The notes: generated by a model not told the origin, from the letters alone. 64,000 nt of DNA from Methylohalobius crimeensis 10Ki (GCF_000421465.1 NZ_ATXB01000001.1:2511001-2575000); one strand, 5' to 3'. Numbered from the stretch's first letter, positions 46,383 through 56,213 are shown. Numbers and translations: made by a program.

Positions 46383-46840
46383 ACCCGATGAGTCAACTCG
46401 CCCTGCGATTCTTCTTCCGTTTCACCGACGTCATCTTCGCCTTGATGCTGGCGATCTTGTCCTTGGCCATCCTGCTGGGAACGGGAAAAATGTTCCTCCA
46501 TCTCTGGCCACTGCTGCAAAGCGCGGACGTCACCAGCAGCTACATGGACATCATCACCGACGTTTTGTCCCTGTTCGTGGTGATCGAACTGTCGCGCTCC
46601 TTGGCGGAGTATTTCCACCTGCAGCGCTTGCGTTTGACCTTCATCGCCGATGCCGCCATCATTTCGGTGCTTCGCGACGTGATGATCGGTCTGTTTAAAC
46701 AGCAACTGACCATCGAGTTGATGCTGTCTTTGAGCGCCATGCTGCTGGTACTGGGCGCCCTGAGAACCTCGGCGGTTCTGACATTCCAGCGGGAACGCGT
46801 GATCGACCGTTCCCTGAAACCTCCGGTTTCCAATCCGTAA
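46379..46840 (+). CDS. PsiE-like (phosphate-starvation-inducible E) membrane protein
   Basis: 153 residues with four membrane helices. Pattern of the PsiE family: VIFALMLAILSLAILLGTGK, DVLSLFVVIELSRSLAEYFH, LRLTFIADAAIISVLRDVMI and MLLVLGALRTSAVLTF. The family is named from an E. coli phosphate-starvation gene but has no known activity. It lies directly before pstSCAB, which fits a phosphate link, although its tight overlap is with pepN. Confidence 0.85.
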   Translation: MNPMSQLALRFFFRFTDVIFALMLAILSLAILLGTGKMFLHLWPLLQSADVTSSYMDIITDVLSLFVVIELSRSLAEYFHLQRLRLTFIADAAIISVLRDVMIGLFKQQLTIELMLSLSAMLLVLGALRTSAVLTFQRERVIDRSLKPPVSNP

Positions 46841-46925
46841 TGCTTTGGGCCTTACGGTTTTCATATGGGCGTAACATGCCCCTGATAGATTTGTTCAGTT
46901 ATCAATCACCGATTGAGGGAAAACT

Positions 46926-47990
46926 GTGAAATTTCGCTTACTGAGACATCGAGTCCAGCAATTTACTGTCGCCGCCGCCCTTGCGACCCTGACTTTCAAC
47001 ATTCAGGCCGCCGGCCGCGACTACATCTACGCCGTGGGCTCCTCCACCGTCTATCCCTTCACCACTACCGTCGCCGAGCACTTTGGCCGGGCGACCCAAT
47101 TTCCCACGCCGAAGATCGAATCCACCGGCACCGGCGGCGGAATGAAGCTGTTCTGCGAAGGCGTTGGCACCCAACACCCGGACATCGAAAACGCCTCCCG
47201 ACGGATCAAGCAATCCGAATTGGACACTTGCCGGAAAAACGGCGTCAAAGATGTTCTCGAGATCAAAATCGGCTACGACGGTATCGTCATGGCCCACTCG
47301 CGCAAATCGCCGTCCTGGGAACTGACTCTGCGTCAAGTCTGGTTGGCCTTGGCCAAACAAGTCCCCGACCCGCAAGGAGGAGAAAAGCTGATTGCCAATC
47401 CGTACCAAAAGTGGCGCGATATCGATCCCTCCCTGCCCGATCTGGCCATCAAGGTCTACGGTCCTCCGCCCACCTCGGGCACCCGGGATGCTTTCGTGGA
47501 ACTGGCCATGGAAGGGGGGTGCAAACGCTTCGATTGGATCAAGGCCATCAAAGATCAAGACAAGCATCGCTTCAAGACAATCTGTCATACCATTCGTGAA
47601 GATGGGGCCTACGTTCAGGCGGGCGAAAACGACACCCTGATCGTACGCAAGTTGGAGGCCGATCCCAGCTCACTGGGGATCTTCGGCTTCAGTTTCCTGG
47701 ATCAAAACATCGACCTGATTAACGGAGCGTCCATCGAAAAGGTGGCCCCCACCTTCGAAAATATCGCCGAAGGCGCCTACCCGATTTCGCGCCCCCTTTT
47801 CATCTACGTCAAAAAAGCGCACGTCGGCGTCATTCCGGGCATTAGCCAATTTCTCGATGAATACACCAGCGAAAAAGCCTGGGGAGATGAAGGTTATCTG
47901 TCCTATAAAGGTTTGATTCCAATGCCCCGGCAGGAACGGGAAAAATATCGTCGGGTTGCCCGGGAATTGATTCCACTGCAATCCTTATAA
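46926..47990 (+). CDS. pstS: Phosphate ABC transporter, periplasmic binding protein
   Basis: Captures inorganic phosphate for the Pst importer. 354 residues, GTG start with GAGGGA ahead of it. Signal peptide about 28-30 residues (VAAALATLTFNIQAA). The mature N-terminus YIYAVGSSTVYPFTTTVAEH carries the phosphate-contacting GSST motif; TGTGGGMKLFCEG and YGPPPTSGTRDAF supply further ligands. First gene of pstSCAB. A hairpin after the stop probably lowers transcription into pstC, so the binding protein is made in excess. Confidence 0.94.
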   Translation: MKFRLLRHRVQQFTVAAALATLTFNIQAAGRDYIYAVGSSTVYPFTTTVAEHFGRATQFPTPKIESTGTGGGMKLFCEGVGTQHPDIENASRRIKQSELDTCRKNGVKDVLEIKIGYDGIVMAHSRKSPSWELTLRQVWLALAKQVPDPQGGEKLIANPYQKWRDIDPSLPDLAIKVYGPPPTSGTRDAFVELAMEGGCKRFDWIKAIKDQDKHRFKTICHTIREDGAYVQAGENDTLIVRKLEADPSSLGIFGFSFLDQNIDLINGASIEKVAPTFENIAEGAYPISRPLFIYVKKAHVGVIPGISQFLDEYTSEKAWGDEGYLSYKGLIPMPRQEREKYRRVARELIPLQSL

Positions 47991-48018
47991 CCGGATCGCA
48001 GTAAAAATCAAGTAAAAT

Positions 48019-48056
48019 GGCGGGCGGGCACGGCAAGGTGCCCGCCCGTGGTTTTT
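48019..48056 (+). terminator. Hairpin between pstS and pstC (attenuator-like)
   Basis: Perfect 11-bp stem (CGGGCGGGCAC and its complement at 48021-48031/48039-48049) with a 7-base loop and GGTTTTTGG after it. The T tract overlaps the upstream edge of pstC, so it most likely acts as a partial terminator within the operon. Confidence 0.7.
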
Positions 48057-48072
48057 GGAAACTCAAATCATC

Positions 48073-49449
48073 ATGCAGCCCGATACATTAATTCTGATTC
48101 TCTTAGGCTTAAGCGCTTGCGCCTATTATATCGGTATCAGACGCGCGCTTGCGGTCAGCGGCGGCCACCCCCGCAAGCTACACTCCCTACCCCGTTATTA
48201 CGGCTATTTCGCCGTGCTGTGGTGCGCGTTGCCGGCACTTCTCATTCTGATCTTATGGCTCGCCCTGGACGATAAAGTCATCACCCAACTGGTGATCGCC
48301 GCCCTTCCGGAAGAAGTCCGCGAGCTACCCGAAGAGCGGCTAAACCTGTTTTTCAATCAAGTGCGTAACGCGCTTGCCGGCGTGATTCCCCCGCGAGATC
48401 CCACCGTTCAAGCCGCAGCCGAACATTACCGCAACCTACAAGCCATCAGCGGCGGGTGTCTGACGGCATTGACCCTAGTCGCCGCCATCGCGGGGGCGAT
48501 TTGGGCCAGGAACCGAATCCGGCCGGATCTATGGGCCCGCAATCAGGTGGAAAAAATCCTCCGATTCTTTCTCATTTTAAGCTCCGTCCTGGCGATTCTC
48601 ACCACCATCGGCATTGTCTTGTCGGTCCTGTTCGAATCGCTGCGCTTCTTCAAGCAGGTTCCGCTCCCCGATTTTCTATTCGGGCTTCACTGGAGTCCCC
48701 AGATCGCCATTCGTCCCGGCCAAGTGGGTTCTTCCGGCGCTTTCGGTTTCATTCCCCTGCTCGCCGGCACCCTTCTGATCTCCGCCATCGCCATGCTGGT
48801 GGCGGTTCCCTTGGGACTACTGGCCGCCATCTACCTGGCCGAATTCGCGCATCGCAAAGTACGCGCGGCGACCAAACCCCTGCTGGAGGTCCTGGCCGGC
48901 GTGCCCACGGTGGTTTACGGTTTTTTCGCCGCCCTCGTGGTCGCCCCTTTCCTGCACGGCTTGGGAGAGACCGTGGCATTGGAGATTTCATTCGAAAGCG
49001 CCCTGGGCGCCGGATTGGTCATGGGCATCATGATCATTCCGTTCGTTTCCTCCCTGTCCGACGACGTGATCCACGCGGTTCCGCAGAATTTGCGCGACGG
49101 CGCCTACGCCCTGGGGGCGACCCGCGCCGAAGCCATCACCCAAGTGGTCATTCCAGCCGCCCTGCCGGGCATCGTGGGGGGGGTCCTGCTGGCGGTATCG
49201 CGCGCCATCGGCGAAACCATGATCGTGGTCATGGCTGCGGGACTCAGCGCCAATCTGACCCTCAACCCCCTGGAGTCGGTCACCACCATCACCGTACAAA
49301 TCGTGGGCCTATTGGTCGGCGATCAGGAATTCGACTCGCCCAAAACCCTGGCCGCATTCGCCCTCGGCCTGGTGCTTTTCCTGATCACCCTGAGCCTTAA
49401 CGTTCTGGCGCTCCACGTGGTTCGCAAATATCGGGAAGAATATGAATAA
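48073..49449 (+). CDS. pstC: Phosphate ABC transporter permease PstC
   Basis: Membrane subunit of the Pst importer, 458 residues, longer than E. coli PstC (319). The extra N-terminal part has additional membrane helices and a periplasmic region (ALPEEVRELPEERLNLFFNQ). The permease core shows SSGAFGFIPLLAGTLLISAI, the EAA-like loop ALGATRAEAITQVVIPAALP and IGETMIVVMAAGLSANLTLN. The ATG at 48073 is used; a TTG at 48055 in the same frame lies in the hairpin tail. The stop overlaps pstA by eight bases. Confidence 0.92.
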   Translation: MQPDTLILILLGLSACAYYIGIRRALAVSGGHPRKLHSLPRYYGYFAVLWCALPALLILILWLALDDKVITQLVIAALPEEVRELPEERLNLFFNQVRNALAGVIPPRDPTVQAAAEHYRNLQAISGGCLTALTLVAAIAGAIWARNRIRPDLWARNQVEKILRFFLILSSVLAILTTIGIVLSVLFESLRFFKQVPLPDFLFGLHWSPQIAIRPGQVGSSGAFGFIPLLAGTLLISAIAMLVAVPLGLLAAIYLAEFAHRKVRAATKPLLEVLAGVPTVVYGFFAALVVAPFLHGLGETVALEISFESALGAGLVMGIMIIPFVSSLSDDVIHAVPQNLRDGAYALGATRAEAITQVVIPAALPGIVGGVLLAVSRAIGETMIVVMAAGLSANLTLNPLESVTTITVQIVGLLVGDQEFDSPKTLAAFALGLVLFLITLSLNVLALHVVRKYREEYE

Positions 49450-50737
49450 TCAGCCATCCTCCTCCCCCGCCGACCGCCTCGCCCGTACCCTGGGACGGCG
49501 CCGCGCCCGGGAAACCCGTCTGAAAATCTACGGCATCCTGGCGGTGGCCACCGGTCTGGTGTTGCTGACGGTTCTTTTGTCCAGCATCCTCCTTTTGGGC
49601 TACCGCGCCTTCCAGCAAACCTATATCGCACTGGATATTCATTTCGATCCTCAAGTCATCGCGCCCGATGGACGCTTGGACCTGGATTCCCTGCGCGGCG
49701 CGGACTATAGCGCCCTGATCAGACGCGCCCTGCAAGACAAGTTCCCGGAGGTAACCGGCCGACGATCCAAAAGATCGCTTTATCGATTGTTAAGCGTCGG
49801 CGCACCCAATCAACTGCGCAAGATGGTATTGGCCGATTCACACCTCATCGGCACCACGCGGACGGTCTGGCTCATCGCTCACAGCGATGTGGACATGTAC
49901 ATGAAGGGTTATTTCGAGCAGAACGGGCCATCCCAACAAGGTCGCCTAAAGGATGCGCAAACCGGTTGGATCGAACAATTGGCGGCCGAGGACCGTTTGG
50001 AGAAACGCTTCAACTGGGTTTTCTTTACCTCGGGGGATTCTCGGGAGCCGGAGTTGGCCGGCATTCTGGGAGCCCTGATGGGCTCGATCTATGCGATCGG
50101 CCTGACCCTGGCGCTGTCCTTTCCTCTGGGGGTTGCCGCCGCCGTCTATCTGGAAGAATTCGCCCCCAAGAAAAATTTTTGGGTCGATCTGATCGAGGTC
50201 AACATCAACAACCTGGCGGCGGTCCCTTCGATCGTCTTCGGCCTTCTGGGTCTGGCGGTCTACTTGAACTTCTTCGGCCTCCCCCGCTCGACACCGTTGG
50301 TGGGCGGCTTGGTCCTGACCCTGATGACCCTGCCCACCATCATTATCGCCAGCCGGGCCGCTTTGAAAGCGGTTCCGCCTTGGATTCGCGAGGCCGCGCT
50401 GGGGGTCGGCGCTTCCAAAATGCAAATGGTCACCGACCACGTATTGCCCCTCGCCTTGCCGGGAATGCTCACCGGCGCCATCATCGGCATCGCCCAAGCC
50501 CTGGGGGAAACCGCGCCGCTGCTGATGATCGGCATGGTGGCCTTTATCGTGGATATTCCCCAGGGGCTCACCGATCCGGCCACCGCCCTACCGGTGCAGA
50601 TTTATCTTTGGGCCGACAGCGCCGAGCGGGGATTCGTGGAACGCGCCGCGGCCGCCATTCTCGTGCTGCTCTTGTTCATGTTGATCATGAACGCTCTGGC
50701 CATTATTCTCAGGCGGCGTTTTGAACGCCGCTGGTAA
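49442..50737 (+). CDS. pstA: Phosphate ABC transporter permease PstA
   Basis: Second membrane subunit, 431 residues (E. coli 296). After the first helix (LAVATGLVLLTVLLSSILLL) there is a large extra-membrane region of about 150 residues (AYSALIRRALQDKFPE-like, DMYMKGYFEQNGPSQQGRLK) before the permease core: SIYAIGLTLALSFPLGVAAA, YLEEFAPKKNFWVDLIEVNI, AALGVGASKMQMVTDHVLPL, ALGETAPLLMIGMVAF. Long PstC and PstA forms of this type occur together in several gammaproteobacteria. It precedes pstB by 25 bases. Confidence 0.92.
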   Translation: MNNQPSSSPADRLARTLGRRRARETRLKIYGILAVATGLVLLTVLLSSILLLGYRAFQQTYIALDIHFDPQVIAPDGRLDLDSLRGADYSALIRRALQDKFPEVTGRRSKRSLYRLLSVGAPNQLRKMVLADSHLIGTTRTVWLIAHSDVDMYMKGYFEQNGPSQQGRLKDAQTGWIEQLAAEDRLEKRFNWVFFTSGDSREPELAGILGALMGSIYAIGLTLALSFPLGVAAAVYLEEFAPKKNFWVDLIEVNINNLAAVPSIVFGLLGLAVYLNFFGLPRSTPLVGGLVLTLMTLPTIIIASRAALKAVPPWIREAALGVGASKMQMVTDHVLPLALPGMLTGAIIGIAQALGETAPLLMIGMVAFIVDIPQGLTDPATALPVQIYLWADSAERGFVERAAAAILVLLLFMLIMNALAIILRRRFERRW

Positions 50738-50762
50738 CCAGCAATCAATCTGAACAGCGACT

Positions 50763-51656
50763 ATGCCAAACATCAGCGATACGCCTCTGGCCACTCAATA
50801 TCCTTCGGCCACTTCGGCTCGACAAACCGTACCGGAAGATACTTCCCGCAGCCATCTGGAGGAATTGCCCAACGTCACTCTCGGCGACTACACCGTCTCC
50901 GACCCCCGGATGACCTGCCGCAACGTCAGCGTGTTCTACGGCGAAAAACAAGCCGTTCACGACATCGCCCTGGACATCGGCCGCCAGGAAGTGATCGCCT
51001 TGATCGGCCCTTCCGGCTGCGGCAAATCCACCTTTCTCCGTTGCCTCAACCGAATGAACGACACCATCGAAGGGTGCCGGGTGAAAGGAGAAATCAAGCT
51101 GGAAGACCACGACATTTACCGCAGCAACCTGGATCCGGTGATTCTGCGCGCGCGGGTGGGGATGGTATTCCAAAAACCCAACCCCTTCCCCAAATCCATT
51201 TACGATAACGTCGCCTACGGTCCGCGCATCCACGGCCTGGCACGCAACCGCACCGAACTCGATGAAATCGTGGAAACCTCCCTCAGGAAAGCCGGCCTGT
51301 GGAAAGAGGTCAAGGACCGTCTCGACCAAGCCGGGACCGGTCTTTCCGGGGGCCAGCAACAGCGCCTGTGCATCGCTCGCGCCATCGCTGTGGGTCCCGA
51401 GGTGCTGCTCATGGACGAACCCTGCTCGGCCCTCGATCCCATCGCCACCGCCACCATCGAGCAGCTCATCGACGAACTGCGCACCCAGTACTCCATCGTC
51501 ATCGTCACCCATGCCATGCAGCAAGCCGCCCGGGTGTCCCACCGCACCGCTTATTTCCATCTGGGCCGGTTGGTCGAAATCGGCCCGACCGCCAGTATTT
51601 TCACCAACCCGAAACATCCCCTGACCGAAGATTACATCACCGGGCGCTTTGGTTAA
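50763..51656 (+). CDS. pstB: Phosphate ABC transporter ATP-binding protein
   Basis: Powers phosphate import. 297 residues. Walker [11 protein letters not shown]-loop [20 protein letters not shown], signature [16 protein letters not shown], Walker [17 protein letters not shown] and the H-loop [13 protein letters not shown]; the [12 protein letters not shown] block is specific to PstB. The first 45 residues are a non-conserved extension, so a later start is possible, but no clear ribosome site decides. No phoU follows, unlike the usual pst operon. A GCGCTTTGGTT palindrome covers the stop codon without a T tract. Confidence 0.95.
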   Translation: MPNISDTPLATQYPSATSARQTVPEDTSRSHLEELPNVTLGDYTVSDPRMTCRNVSVFYGEKQAVHDIALDIGRQEVIALIGPSGCGKSTFLRCLNRMNDTIEGCRVKGEIKLEDHDIYRSNLDPVILRARVGMVFQKPNPFPKSIYDNVAYGPRIHGLARNRTELDEIVETSLRKAGLWKEVKDRLDQAGTGLSGGQQQRLCIARAIAVGPEVLLMDEPCSALDPIATATIEQLIDELRTQYSIVIVTHAMQQAARVSHRTAYFHLGRLVEIGPTASIFTNPKHPLTEDYITGRFG

Positions 51657-51683
51657 AACCAAAGCGCTACGCCCACCCGCCCC

Positions 51684-51711
51684 CTGCCAAATTTTGGCTA
51701 AACTCTATAAT
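51684..51711 (+). promoter_or_regulatory. Putative promoter of the HDOD-REC-GGDEF gene
   Basis: CTGCCA at 51684-51689 and a perfect TATAAT at 51706-51711, 16-base spacer, about 110 bases before the gene. The leader also holds a GAAGCGC/GCGCTTC hairpin near 51761-51782. Confidence 0.45.
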
Positions 51712-51821
51712 GAGCGATTACCCAAAAAAAGATCGCCAGTAGTCCCTGTTGATAACGAGGAAGCGCCGAAGAGAGCGCTTCGACTCCCAAGCAGCGTTAG
51801 GAGTGACCACAGACCTCATTC

Positions 51822-53717
51822 ATGCTGAATAAGTTTAACTTCGACGAGTTGAAGGCGACCGACCGTCTTCCTTCCCCTTCGGGAATTGCCTTGAAAGTGC
51901 TGGAATTGACAAGCCGGGAAGACACCACCTTGGACGACCTGACGCGCCTCATCCAAGCCGATCCAGCACTCAGCAGCCGCCTGCTCAAATTCGCCAACTC
52001 CTCCTTGATTGCTCACCGAAGACCCATCGTCGCGATCCAGGAGGCGGGGGTCCGAATCGGCATGACCGGTGTGCGCAATCTGGTATTGGGGTTATCATTG
52101 GTGGGTAAATACCATAGCGGCGCTTGCCTGAGTTTCAATTACGATCGCTTCTGGGCCGGCTCTCTGGCGATGGCGGTGGCATTGAGCGCTTTGGCCGTCC
52201 GCCGCCGCATCATCGCGCCGGAAGAAACCTTTACCCTAGGCCTCTTGGCCGAGATCGGGCAACTGGCTCTCGCAGCCGCCTGGCCGGAGGAATACGCTCG
52301 ATGCCTTGAACAGGCTGGAGGCAAGGAATTTGACTCGGAAAAATCCTTTCCCCTCCTGGCGCTGGAACGTAAACATTTCGCCATCGACCAAGAAAAGCTC
52401 ACCTTGCTGCTCTTGGCGGATTGGGGGCTGCCCAAAATCTTCCGCGATGCCTTAGCCCTCTCCAAGGACCTTGCTTCCGCCCCCGACCCCCGGATCCAAA
52501 CCCTGGCTCGCCAAATCGCCTTCGCCCGGTCCATCGCCGCCTGGTGCCTAACAGAGACACGCGAAGATCACCTGCCGAACCTCGAACGGCACGCGAGCTG
52601 TCATGAATTGGATCCGGACAGCCTGACGGGTTTTCTGGAAGAGATCGAAGCCGCTTGGCATTCGTGGGGAAAAGTAATCGAAGTGCGCACCGACCTGCCG
52701 CCGGAATTACCCTCCCAGGAGCAAGTAGGGGCGACCGGCCGGTCGCCCCTACTCCCATCCATGCCGGGATTGGATATTGCGCTGGTGGATAACGATCCCG
52801 TGCTCTTGGCTGAATTGTCCAAGGAACTCCAAAAAGCCGACCATCGGGTACGTATCTACCGAGACGCCCGGGAGGCGTTCAAAATGATTCTCCAAAATCC
52901 GCCCCAATTGGTGGTTGCCGACTGGTCCATGCAACCTGTGGACGGTCTCACCCTATGCCGTAATTTGCGTCGGTCTTCCCGGGGGCCGCATCTTTATCTC
53001 ATCTTGCTCACCGCCCATGAAAACGAGGACGATTTGGTGCGGGCCTTCGAGGCGGGCATCGACGATTATGTGACCAAACCCATCAATATCAAAGTACTCT
53101 TGGCGCGCATTAGCGCCGGCCAACGGATCGCCATGTTGCAGTCCGAGCTTGCCAAAGAACGCACCGAGCTGGAACACAAAGCCAAAGAACTGGCCCTCGC
53201 CAACCGCAAATTGGAACAGCTCGCCAATACCGATCTATTGACCGGCCTGCCGAATCGCCGTTACGCTCAGCGGCGGTTGCAGCAAGAATTGACCACCGCC
53301 CGTCGCCATGCCCAACCGCTGGGGATCATGGTCCTGGATCTCGATCACTTCAAGGACATCAACGACACGCTCGGCCATACCGCCGGCGACGAAGTGCTCC
53401 AACATGCCGCCCGTATCATGCAAAAGGCGTTGCGCGCGTCCGATGTATTATGCCGCTGGGGCGGGGAGGAGTTTCTCGCCATCGTTCCCAACACCGATCT
53501 TGCCGATACCCGGAAATTGGCCGAACGCATCCGCGGTCAACTCGCCGAGCATCAACCCGCGGAATTGACGTTGAAACGCCCGGTCACCGTCAGTATCGGC
53601 GTGGGGACTTTCCCCCCCGCCGCTGATCTGGAACAACTGCTCCGCCTAGCCGACGACGCTCTTTACCACGCCAAGGGAAAAGGGCGCAATCGGGTGGAAT
53701 CCGCCCGATACTATTAA
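51822..53717 (+). CDS. HDOD-REC-GGDEF signalling protein (probable diguanylate cyclase)
   Basis: 631 residues, cytoplasmic. Residues 1-290: HDOD domain (LPSPSGIALKVLELTSREDT, DPALSSRLLKFANSSL). Residues about 315-440: receiver domain with phospho-acceptor D367 (QLVVADWSMQPVDGL) and DDYVTKP. After a helical linker (LAKERTELEHKAKELALANR) comes a GGDEF domain with active-site GGEEF near 546, an RASD inhibitory site five residues before it and TDLLTGLPNRR at its start. It should make c-di-GMP in response to a phosphorelay. Between HDOD and REC the protein carries VGATGRSPLL, encoded by a 28-bp perfect palindrome that looks inserted. Confidence 0.9.
   Translation: MLNKFNFDELKATDRLPSPSGIALKVLELTSREDTTLDDLTRLIQADPALSSRLLKFANSSLIAHRRPIVAIQEAGVRIGMTGVRNLVLGLSLVGKYHSGACLSFNYDRFWAGSLAMAVALSALAVRRRIIAPEETFTLGLLAEIGQLALAAAWPEEYARCLEQAGGKEFDSEKSFPLLALERKHFAIDQEKLTLLLLADWGLPKIFRDALALSKDLASAPDPRIQTLARQIAFARSIAAWCLTETREDHLPNLERHASCHELDPDSLTGFLEEIEAAWHSWGKVIEVRTDLPPELPSQEQVGATGRSPLLPSMPGLDIALVDNDPVLLAELSKELQKADHRVRIYRDAREAFKMILQNPPQLVVADWSMQPVDGLTLCRNLRRSSRGPHLYLILLTAHENEDDLVRAFEAGIDDYVTKPINIKVLLARISAGQRIAMLQSELAKERTELEHKAKELALANRKLEQLANTDLLTGLPNRRYAQRRLQQELTTARRHAQPLGIMVLDLDHFKDINDTLGHTAGDEVLQHAARIMQKALRASDVLCRWGGEEFLAIVPNTDLADTRKLAERIRGQLAEHQPAELTLKRPVTVSIGVGTFPPAADLEQLLRLADDALYHAKGKGRNRVESARYY
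52725..52752. repeat. 28-bp perfect palindrome inside the GGDEF gene
   Basis: GTAGGGGCGACCGG followed by its exact reverse complement. In frame it reads VGATGRSPLL. An almost identical copy (one mismatch at the edge) is at 59974-60001 in another gene. Confidence 0.95.
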
Positions 53718-53819
53718 ACTGCTTTATTGCAAATCTGTTGGCGAAAATCGCCCGATCAGGTATTTTTCTGACTCAAGTTACCGTACCACCAAGCAGCACA
53801 CATCATCAGGAACTTCATC

Positions 53820-54464
53820 ATGCGTCATTTAATATTTCTCATTGGCCTGGCTCTCTCCTTGGGCGCCTGTTCAAGCGTCTATTACGGAGCGATGGAGGAA
53901 GTCGGCTTTCACAAACGGGATATTCTCGTTCACCGAATCAATAAAGCCCGGGAGGAACAGTCCGAAGCCAAGGAACAATTCCAATCGGCGCTGGAACGGT
54001 TTACCGCGCTGACCCAATTCGACGGCGGAGACCTCCAGGACAAGTATGAAGAACTCAATGACGCCTATGAAGGGAGCGCAGCCAAAGCCGAGGCGGTCGG
54101 CAAGCGCATTGCCGACATCGAAAACGTGGCCGAGGCACTGTTCGAAGAATGGGAAGCGGAGCTTTCCCAATACAGCAATCCCTCTTTGCGTCGCCAAAGC
54201 GCGCGACAGCTGCAAGAAACCCAACGCCGCTATCAACGCCTGATCACCGCGATGAAACGCGCCGAGGCGAAAATCGATCCCGTGCTCAGCGTCTTTCAAG
54301 ATCAGGTCTTGTTCCTCAAACACAACCTCAACGCCCGCGCCATCGCTTCCCTGCAGACCGAACTGAAGGCCATCGAAGACGACGTGGCGGCCCTGATTCG
54401 GGAAATGGAGCGCTCCATTCAGGAGGCGGACGCGTTCATTCAAGCGATGCAGGAAAACACCTGA
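53820..54464 (+). CDS. DUF2959 coiled-coil lipoprotein
   Basis: 214 residues. Lipoprotein signal MRHLIFLIGLALSLGAC with lipobox LGAC. The mature part starts SSVYYGAMEEVGFHKRDILV, the DUF2959 hallmark, and is almost all helical with predicted coiled coils (REEQSEAKEQFQSALERFTA, QLQETQRRYQRLITAMKRAE, DDVAALIREMERSIQEADAF). Function unknown; probably a periplasmic rod attached to a membrane. It is followed after 63 bases by a VWA protein and two membrane coiled-coil proteins on the same strand. Confidence 0.88.
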   Translation: MRHLIFLIGLALSLGACSSVYYGAMEEVGFHKRDILVHRINKAREEQSEAKEQFQSALERFTALTQFDGGDLQDKYEELNDAYEGSAAKAEAVGKRIADIENVAEALFEEWEAELSQYSNPSLRRQSARQLQETQRRYQRLITAMKRAEAKIDPVLSVFQDQVLFLKHNLNARAIASLQTELKAIEDDVAALIREMERSIQEADAFIQAMQENT

Positions 54465-54527
54465 TGTCCGGAAGGGATGACGATTTGGTCTATCCTTCTA
54501 GCATAATCTCGGAAGGATGGAGCATTC

Positions 54528-56213
54528 GTGCGAATTTTGTGTCTGGGTCTGTTTGTATTGACCGTTGCCGCCCATGCCGGGGAAAGCGATCTACGCGTTC
54601 TCATCGACGTATCCGGGAGCATGCGCCAAAACGATCCTCACGGCCTGCGTATTCCGGCGCTCAAATTGCTATTGGAATTGCTGCCGCCCGCCACCCGCGC
54701 AGGCGTTTGGCTGTTTTCCGAGACCCCGGAAAATTTGATTTCCCTGGCACCGGTGGATCGACAATGGAAGAATGCGGCCGGCGAGGCCGCTCAACGCATT
54801 CATTCCCGCGGCCGCTACACCGACATTGAAAAGGCCCTCCAAACCGTCATCGCCGACTGGGAAGCCCCCGGCGAGGATCGCCATATCATCCTCTTGACCG
54901 ACGGCATGTTGGACGTTGCACCCGATCCGGCGCTCGATTCCGCCTCCCGAAATCGAATCGAGCGACAGCTCATCCCCCGCCTGCAGGCGCTCGGCGCCCG
55001 GATCTACACCATCGCCCTCTCGGATCAGGCCGATCATCACCTGATGCGGCAATTGGCCATCGCCACCGACGGCTGGAACGAGACCGCCCGCTCGGCCGAA
55101 CAATTGCAGCGCGCCTTTCTCAAAATCGTGCAGAAAGCCACCCCCCGCGAAGGCCTGCCTTTACGAGACAACCGCTTCACCGTCGACGCCAACGTGCGCG
55201 AATTTTCCCTCCTGGTTTTTCGGCGACCGGAAAGCCCGGCCACCGAATTGATCCGGCCCGACGCCACCCGTTGGAGCGCCGCCGACCATCCGGACACCGT
55301 GCATTGGCACCCAGAAGACGGCTTCGACTTGATCACCGTCGACCAGCCCATGCCCGGCCCCTGGCAACTGGCCGCCCGACTGGACCCGGACAATCAGGTC
55401 ATGATCGTCACCGACCTGCAACTGAAAACCGCTGCCTTGCCCAATCATCTGGCGGCGGGTGAAACGCTCGCCGTCCGCGCCGAGTTGACCGAGCACGACC
55501 GGCGCATCACGCGAGAACACTTCCTGGGCTTGGTCAAGTTTCAGCTTCTGCAAAAAGGGCCCGAGGAAGTGCAAAAAACCCTGATACCGGCCCCGGAAGA
55601 AGCCGGAGTGTTCAGCGCCGCCACGAAGCTGGAGAAACCCGGTATCTACACTTTTGAGGTGACGGTGGACGGCAAGACTTTTCAGCGCGTCCGGAAGCAA
55701 CGGATCGAGGTGCTCGCGCTTCCCGTCGCCACCGAGGTCATCCCTCCCCGAGCCGCGGGGGAACCCTTGATCGTCCGTCTAACCCCCGACCCCGAACGCA
55801 TCGATCCGGCCACTTTCGAGGCCGCGGCCTTGATCGCTTCCGCCTCCGACCCGCCCCGTGAGATGCCGTTCAGCTCCGGAAACGAAGCCTTCTGGGAACT
55901 TCCCCTATCCGCACCGGAAGCCAAGCGCCGGCTGACCGTCAATTTCCACATCCAGGCCCGGGATCGCGAAGGCAATCCGCTTCAAGTCCACCTCCGGCCG
56001 ATCGAGCTGGAACCGAGCCAGTTTCAAACCCATTCGACCGAGGCGGATAAAGCACCGCAACCAACGGCGAAACCCATCGATTGGCTCTGGTCCGGGTTGA
56101 TCGCGGCCGGCGTCAATCTGATTTTGGGTGGGGCCGGATTTTTCGGCTGGCGGAAGCTGCGCCAACACGCCCGGCAGCGGCAAGAACAGTTACTGAATCG
56201 TCTCACCACTTGA
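54528..56213 (+). CDS. VWA-domain protein, secreted with C-terminal membrane anchor
   Basis: 561 residues. Signal peptide MRILCLGLFVLTVAAHA, then a von Willebrand A domain with a complete metal site: DVSGS at 27-31, the threonine in GRYTDIEKAL and the aspartate in ILLTDGM. Residues about 210-500 look like Ig-like or beta-sandwich repeats (EEAGVFSAATKLEKPGIYTF). A terminal helix (LWSGLIAAGVNLILGGAGFF) and basic tail (WRKLRQHARQRQEQ) anchor it with the C-terminus in the cytoplasm. The GTG start has GGAG five bases before it. Next gene begins within three bases of the stop. Confidence 0.82.
   Translation: MRILCLGLFVLTVAAHAGESDLRVLIDVSGSMRQNDPHGLRIPALKLLLELLPPATRAGVWLFSETPENLISLAPVDRQWKNAAGEAAQRIHSRGRYTDIEKALQTVIADWEAPGEDRHIILLTDGMLDVAPDPALDSASRNRIERQLIPRLQALGARIYTIALSDQADHHLMRQLAIATDGWNETARSAEQLQRAFLKIVQKATPREGLPLRDNRFTVDANVREFSLLVFRRPESPATELIRPDATRWSAADHPDTVHWHPEDGFDLITVDQPMPGPWQLAARLDPDNQVMIVTDLQLKTAALPNHLAAGETLAVRAELTEHDRRITREHFLGLVKFQLLQKGPEEVQKTLIPAPEEAGVFSAATKLEKPGIYTFEVTVDGKTFQRVRKQRIEVLALPVATEVIPPRAAGEPLIVRLTPDPERIDPATFEAAALIASASDPPREMPFSSGNEAFWELPLSAPEAKRRLTVNFHIQARDREGNPLQVHLRPIELEPSQFQTHSTEADKAPQPTAKPIDWLWSGLIAAGVNLILGGAGFFGWRKLRQHARQRQEQLLNRLTT

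Noticed and set aside
46855-46882. Pho box upstream of pstS
   Set aside because: TTTTCAT followed by a TAACAT-like repeat resembles CTGTCAT units, but the 11-bp spacing is not kept and matches are poor.
51644-51667. Terminator over the pstB stop codon
   Set aside because: A good GCGCTTTGGTT palindrome exists but no T tract follows; it may be a bidirectional structure only.
51745-51821. c-di-GMP riboswitch in the leader of the GGDEF gene
   Set aside because: A hairpin is present but the conserved GEMM blocks are not seen.
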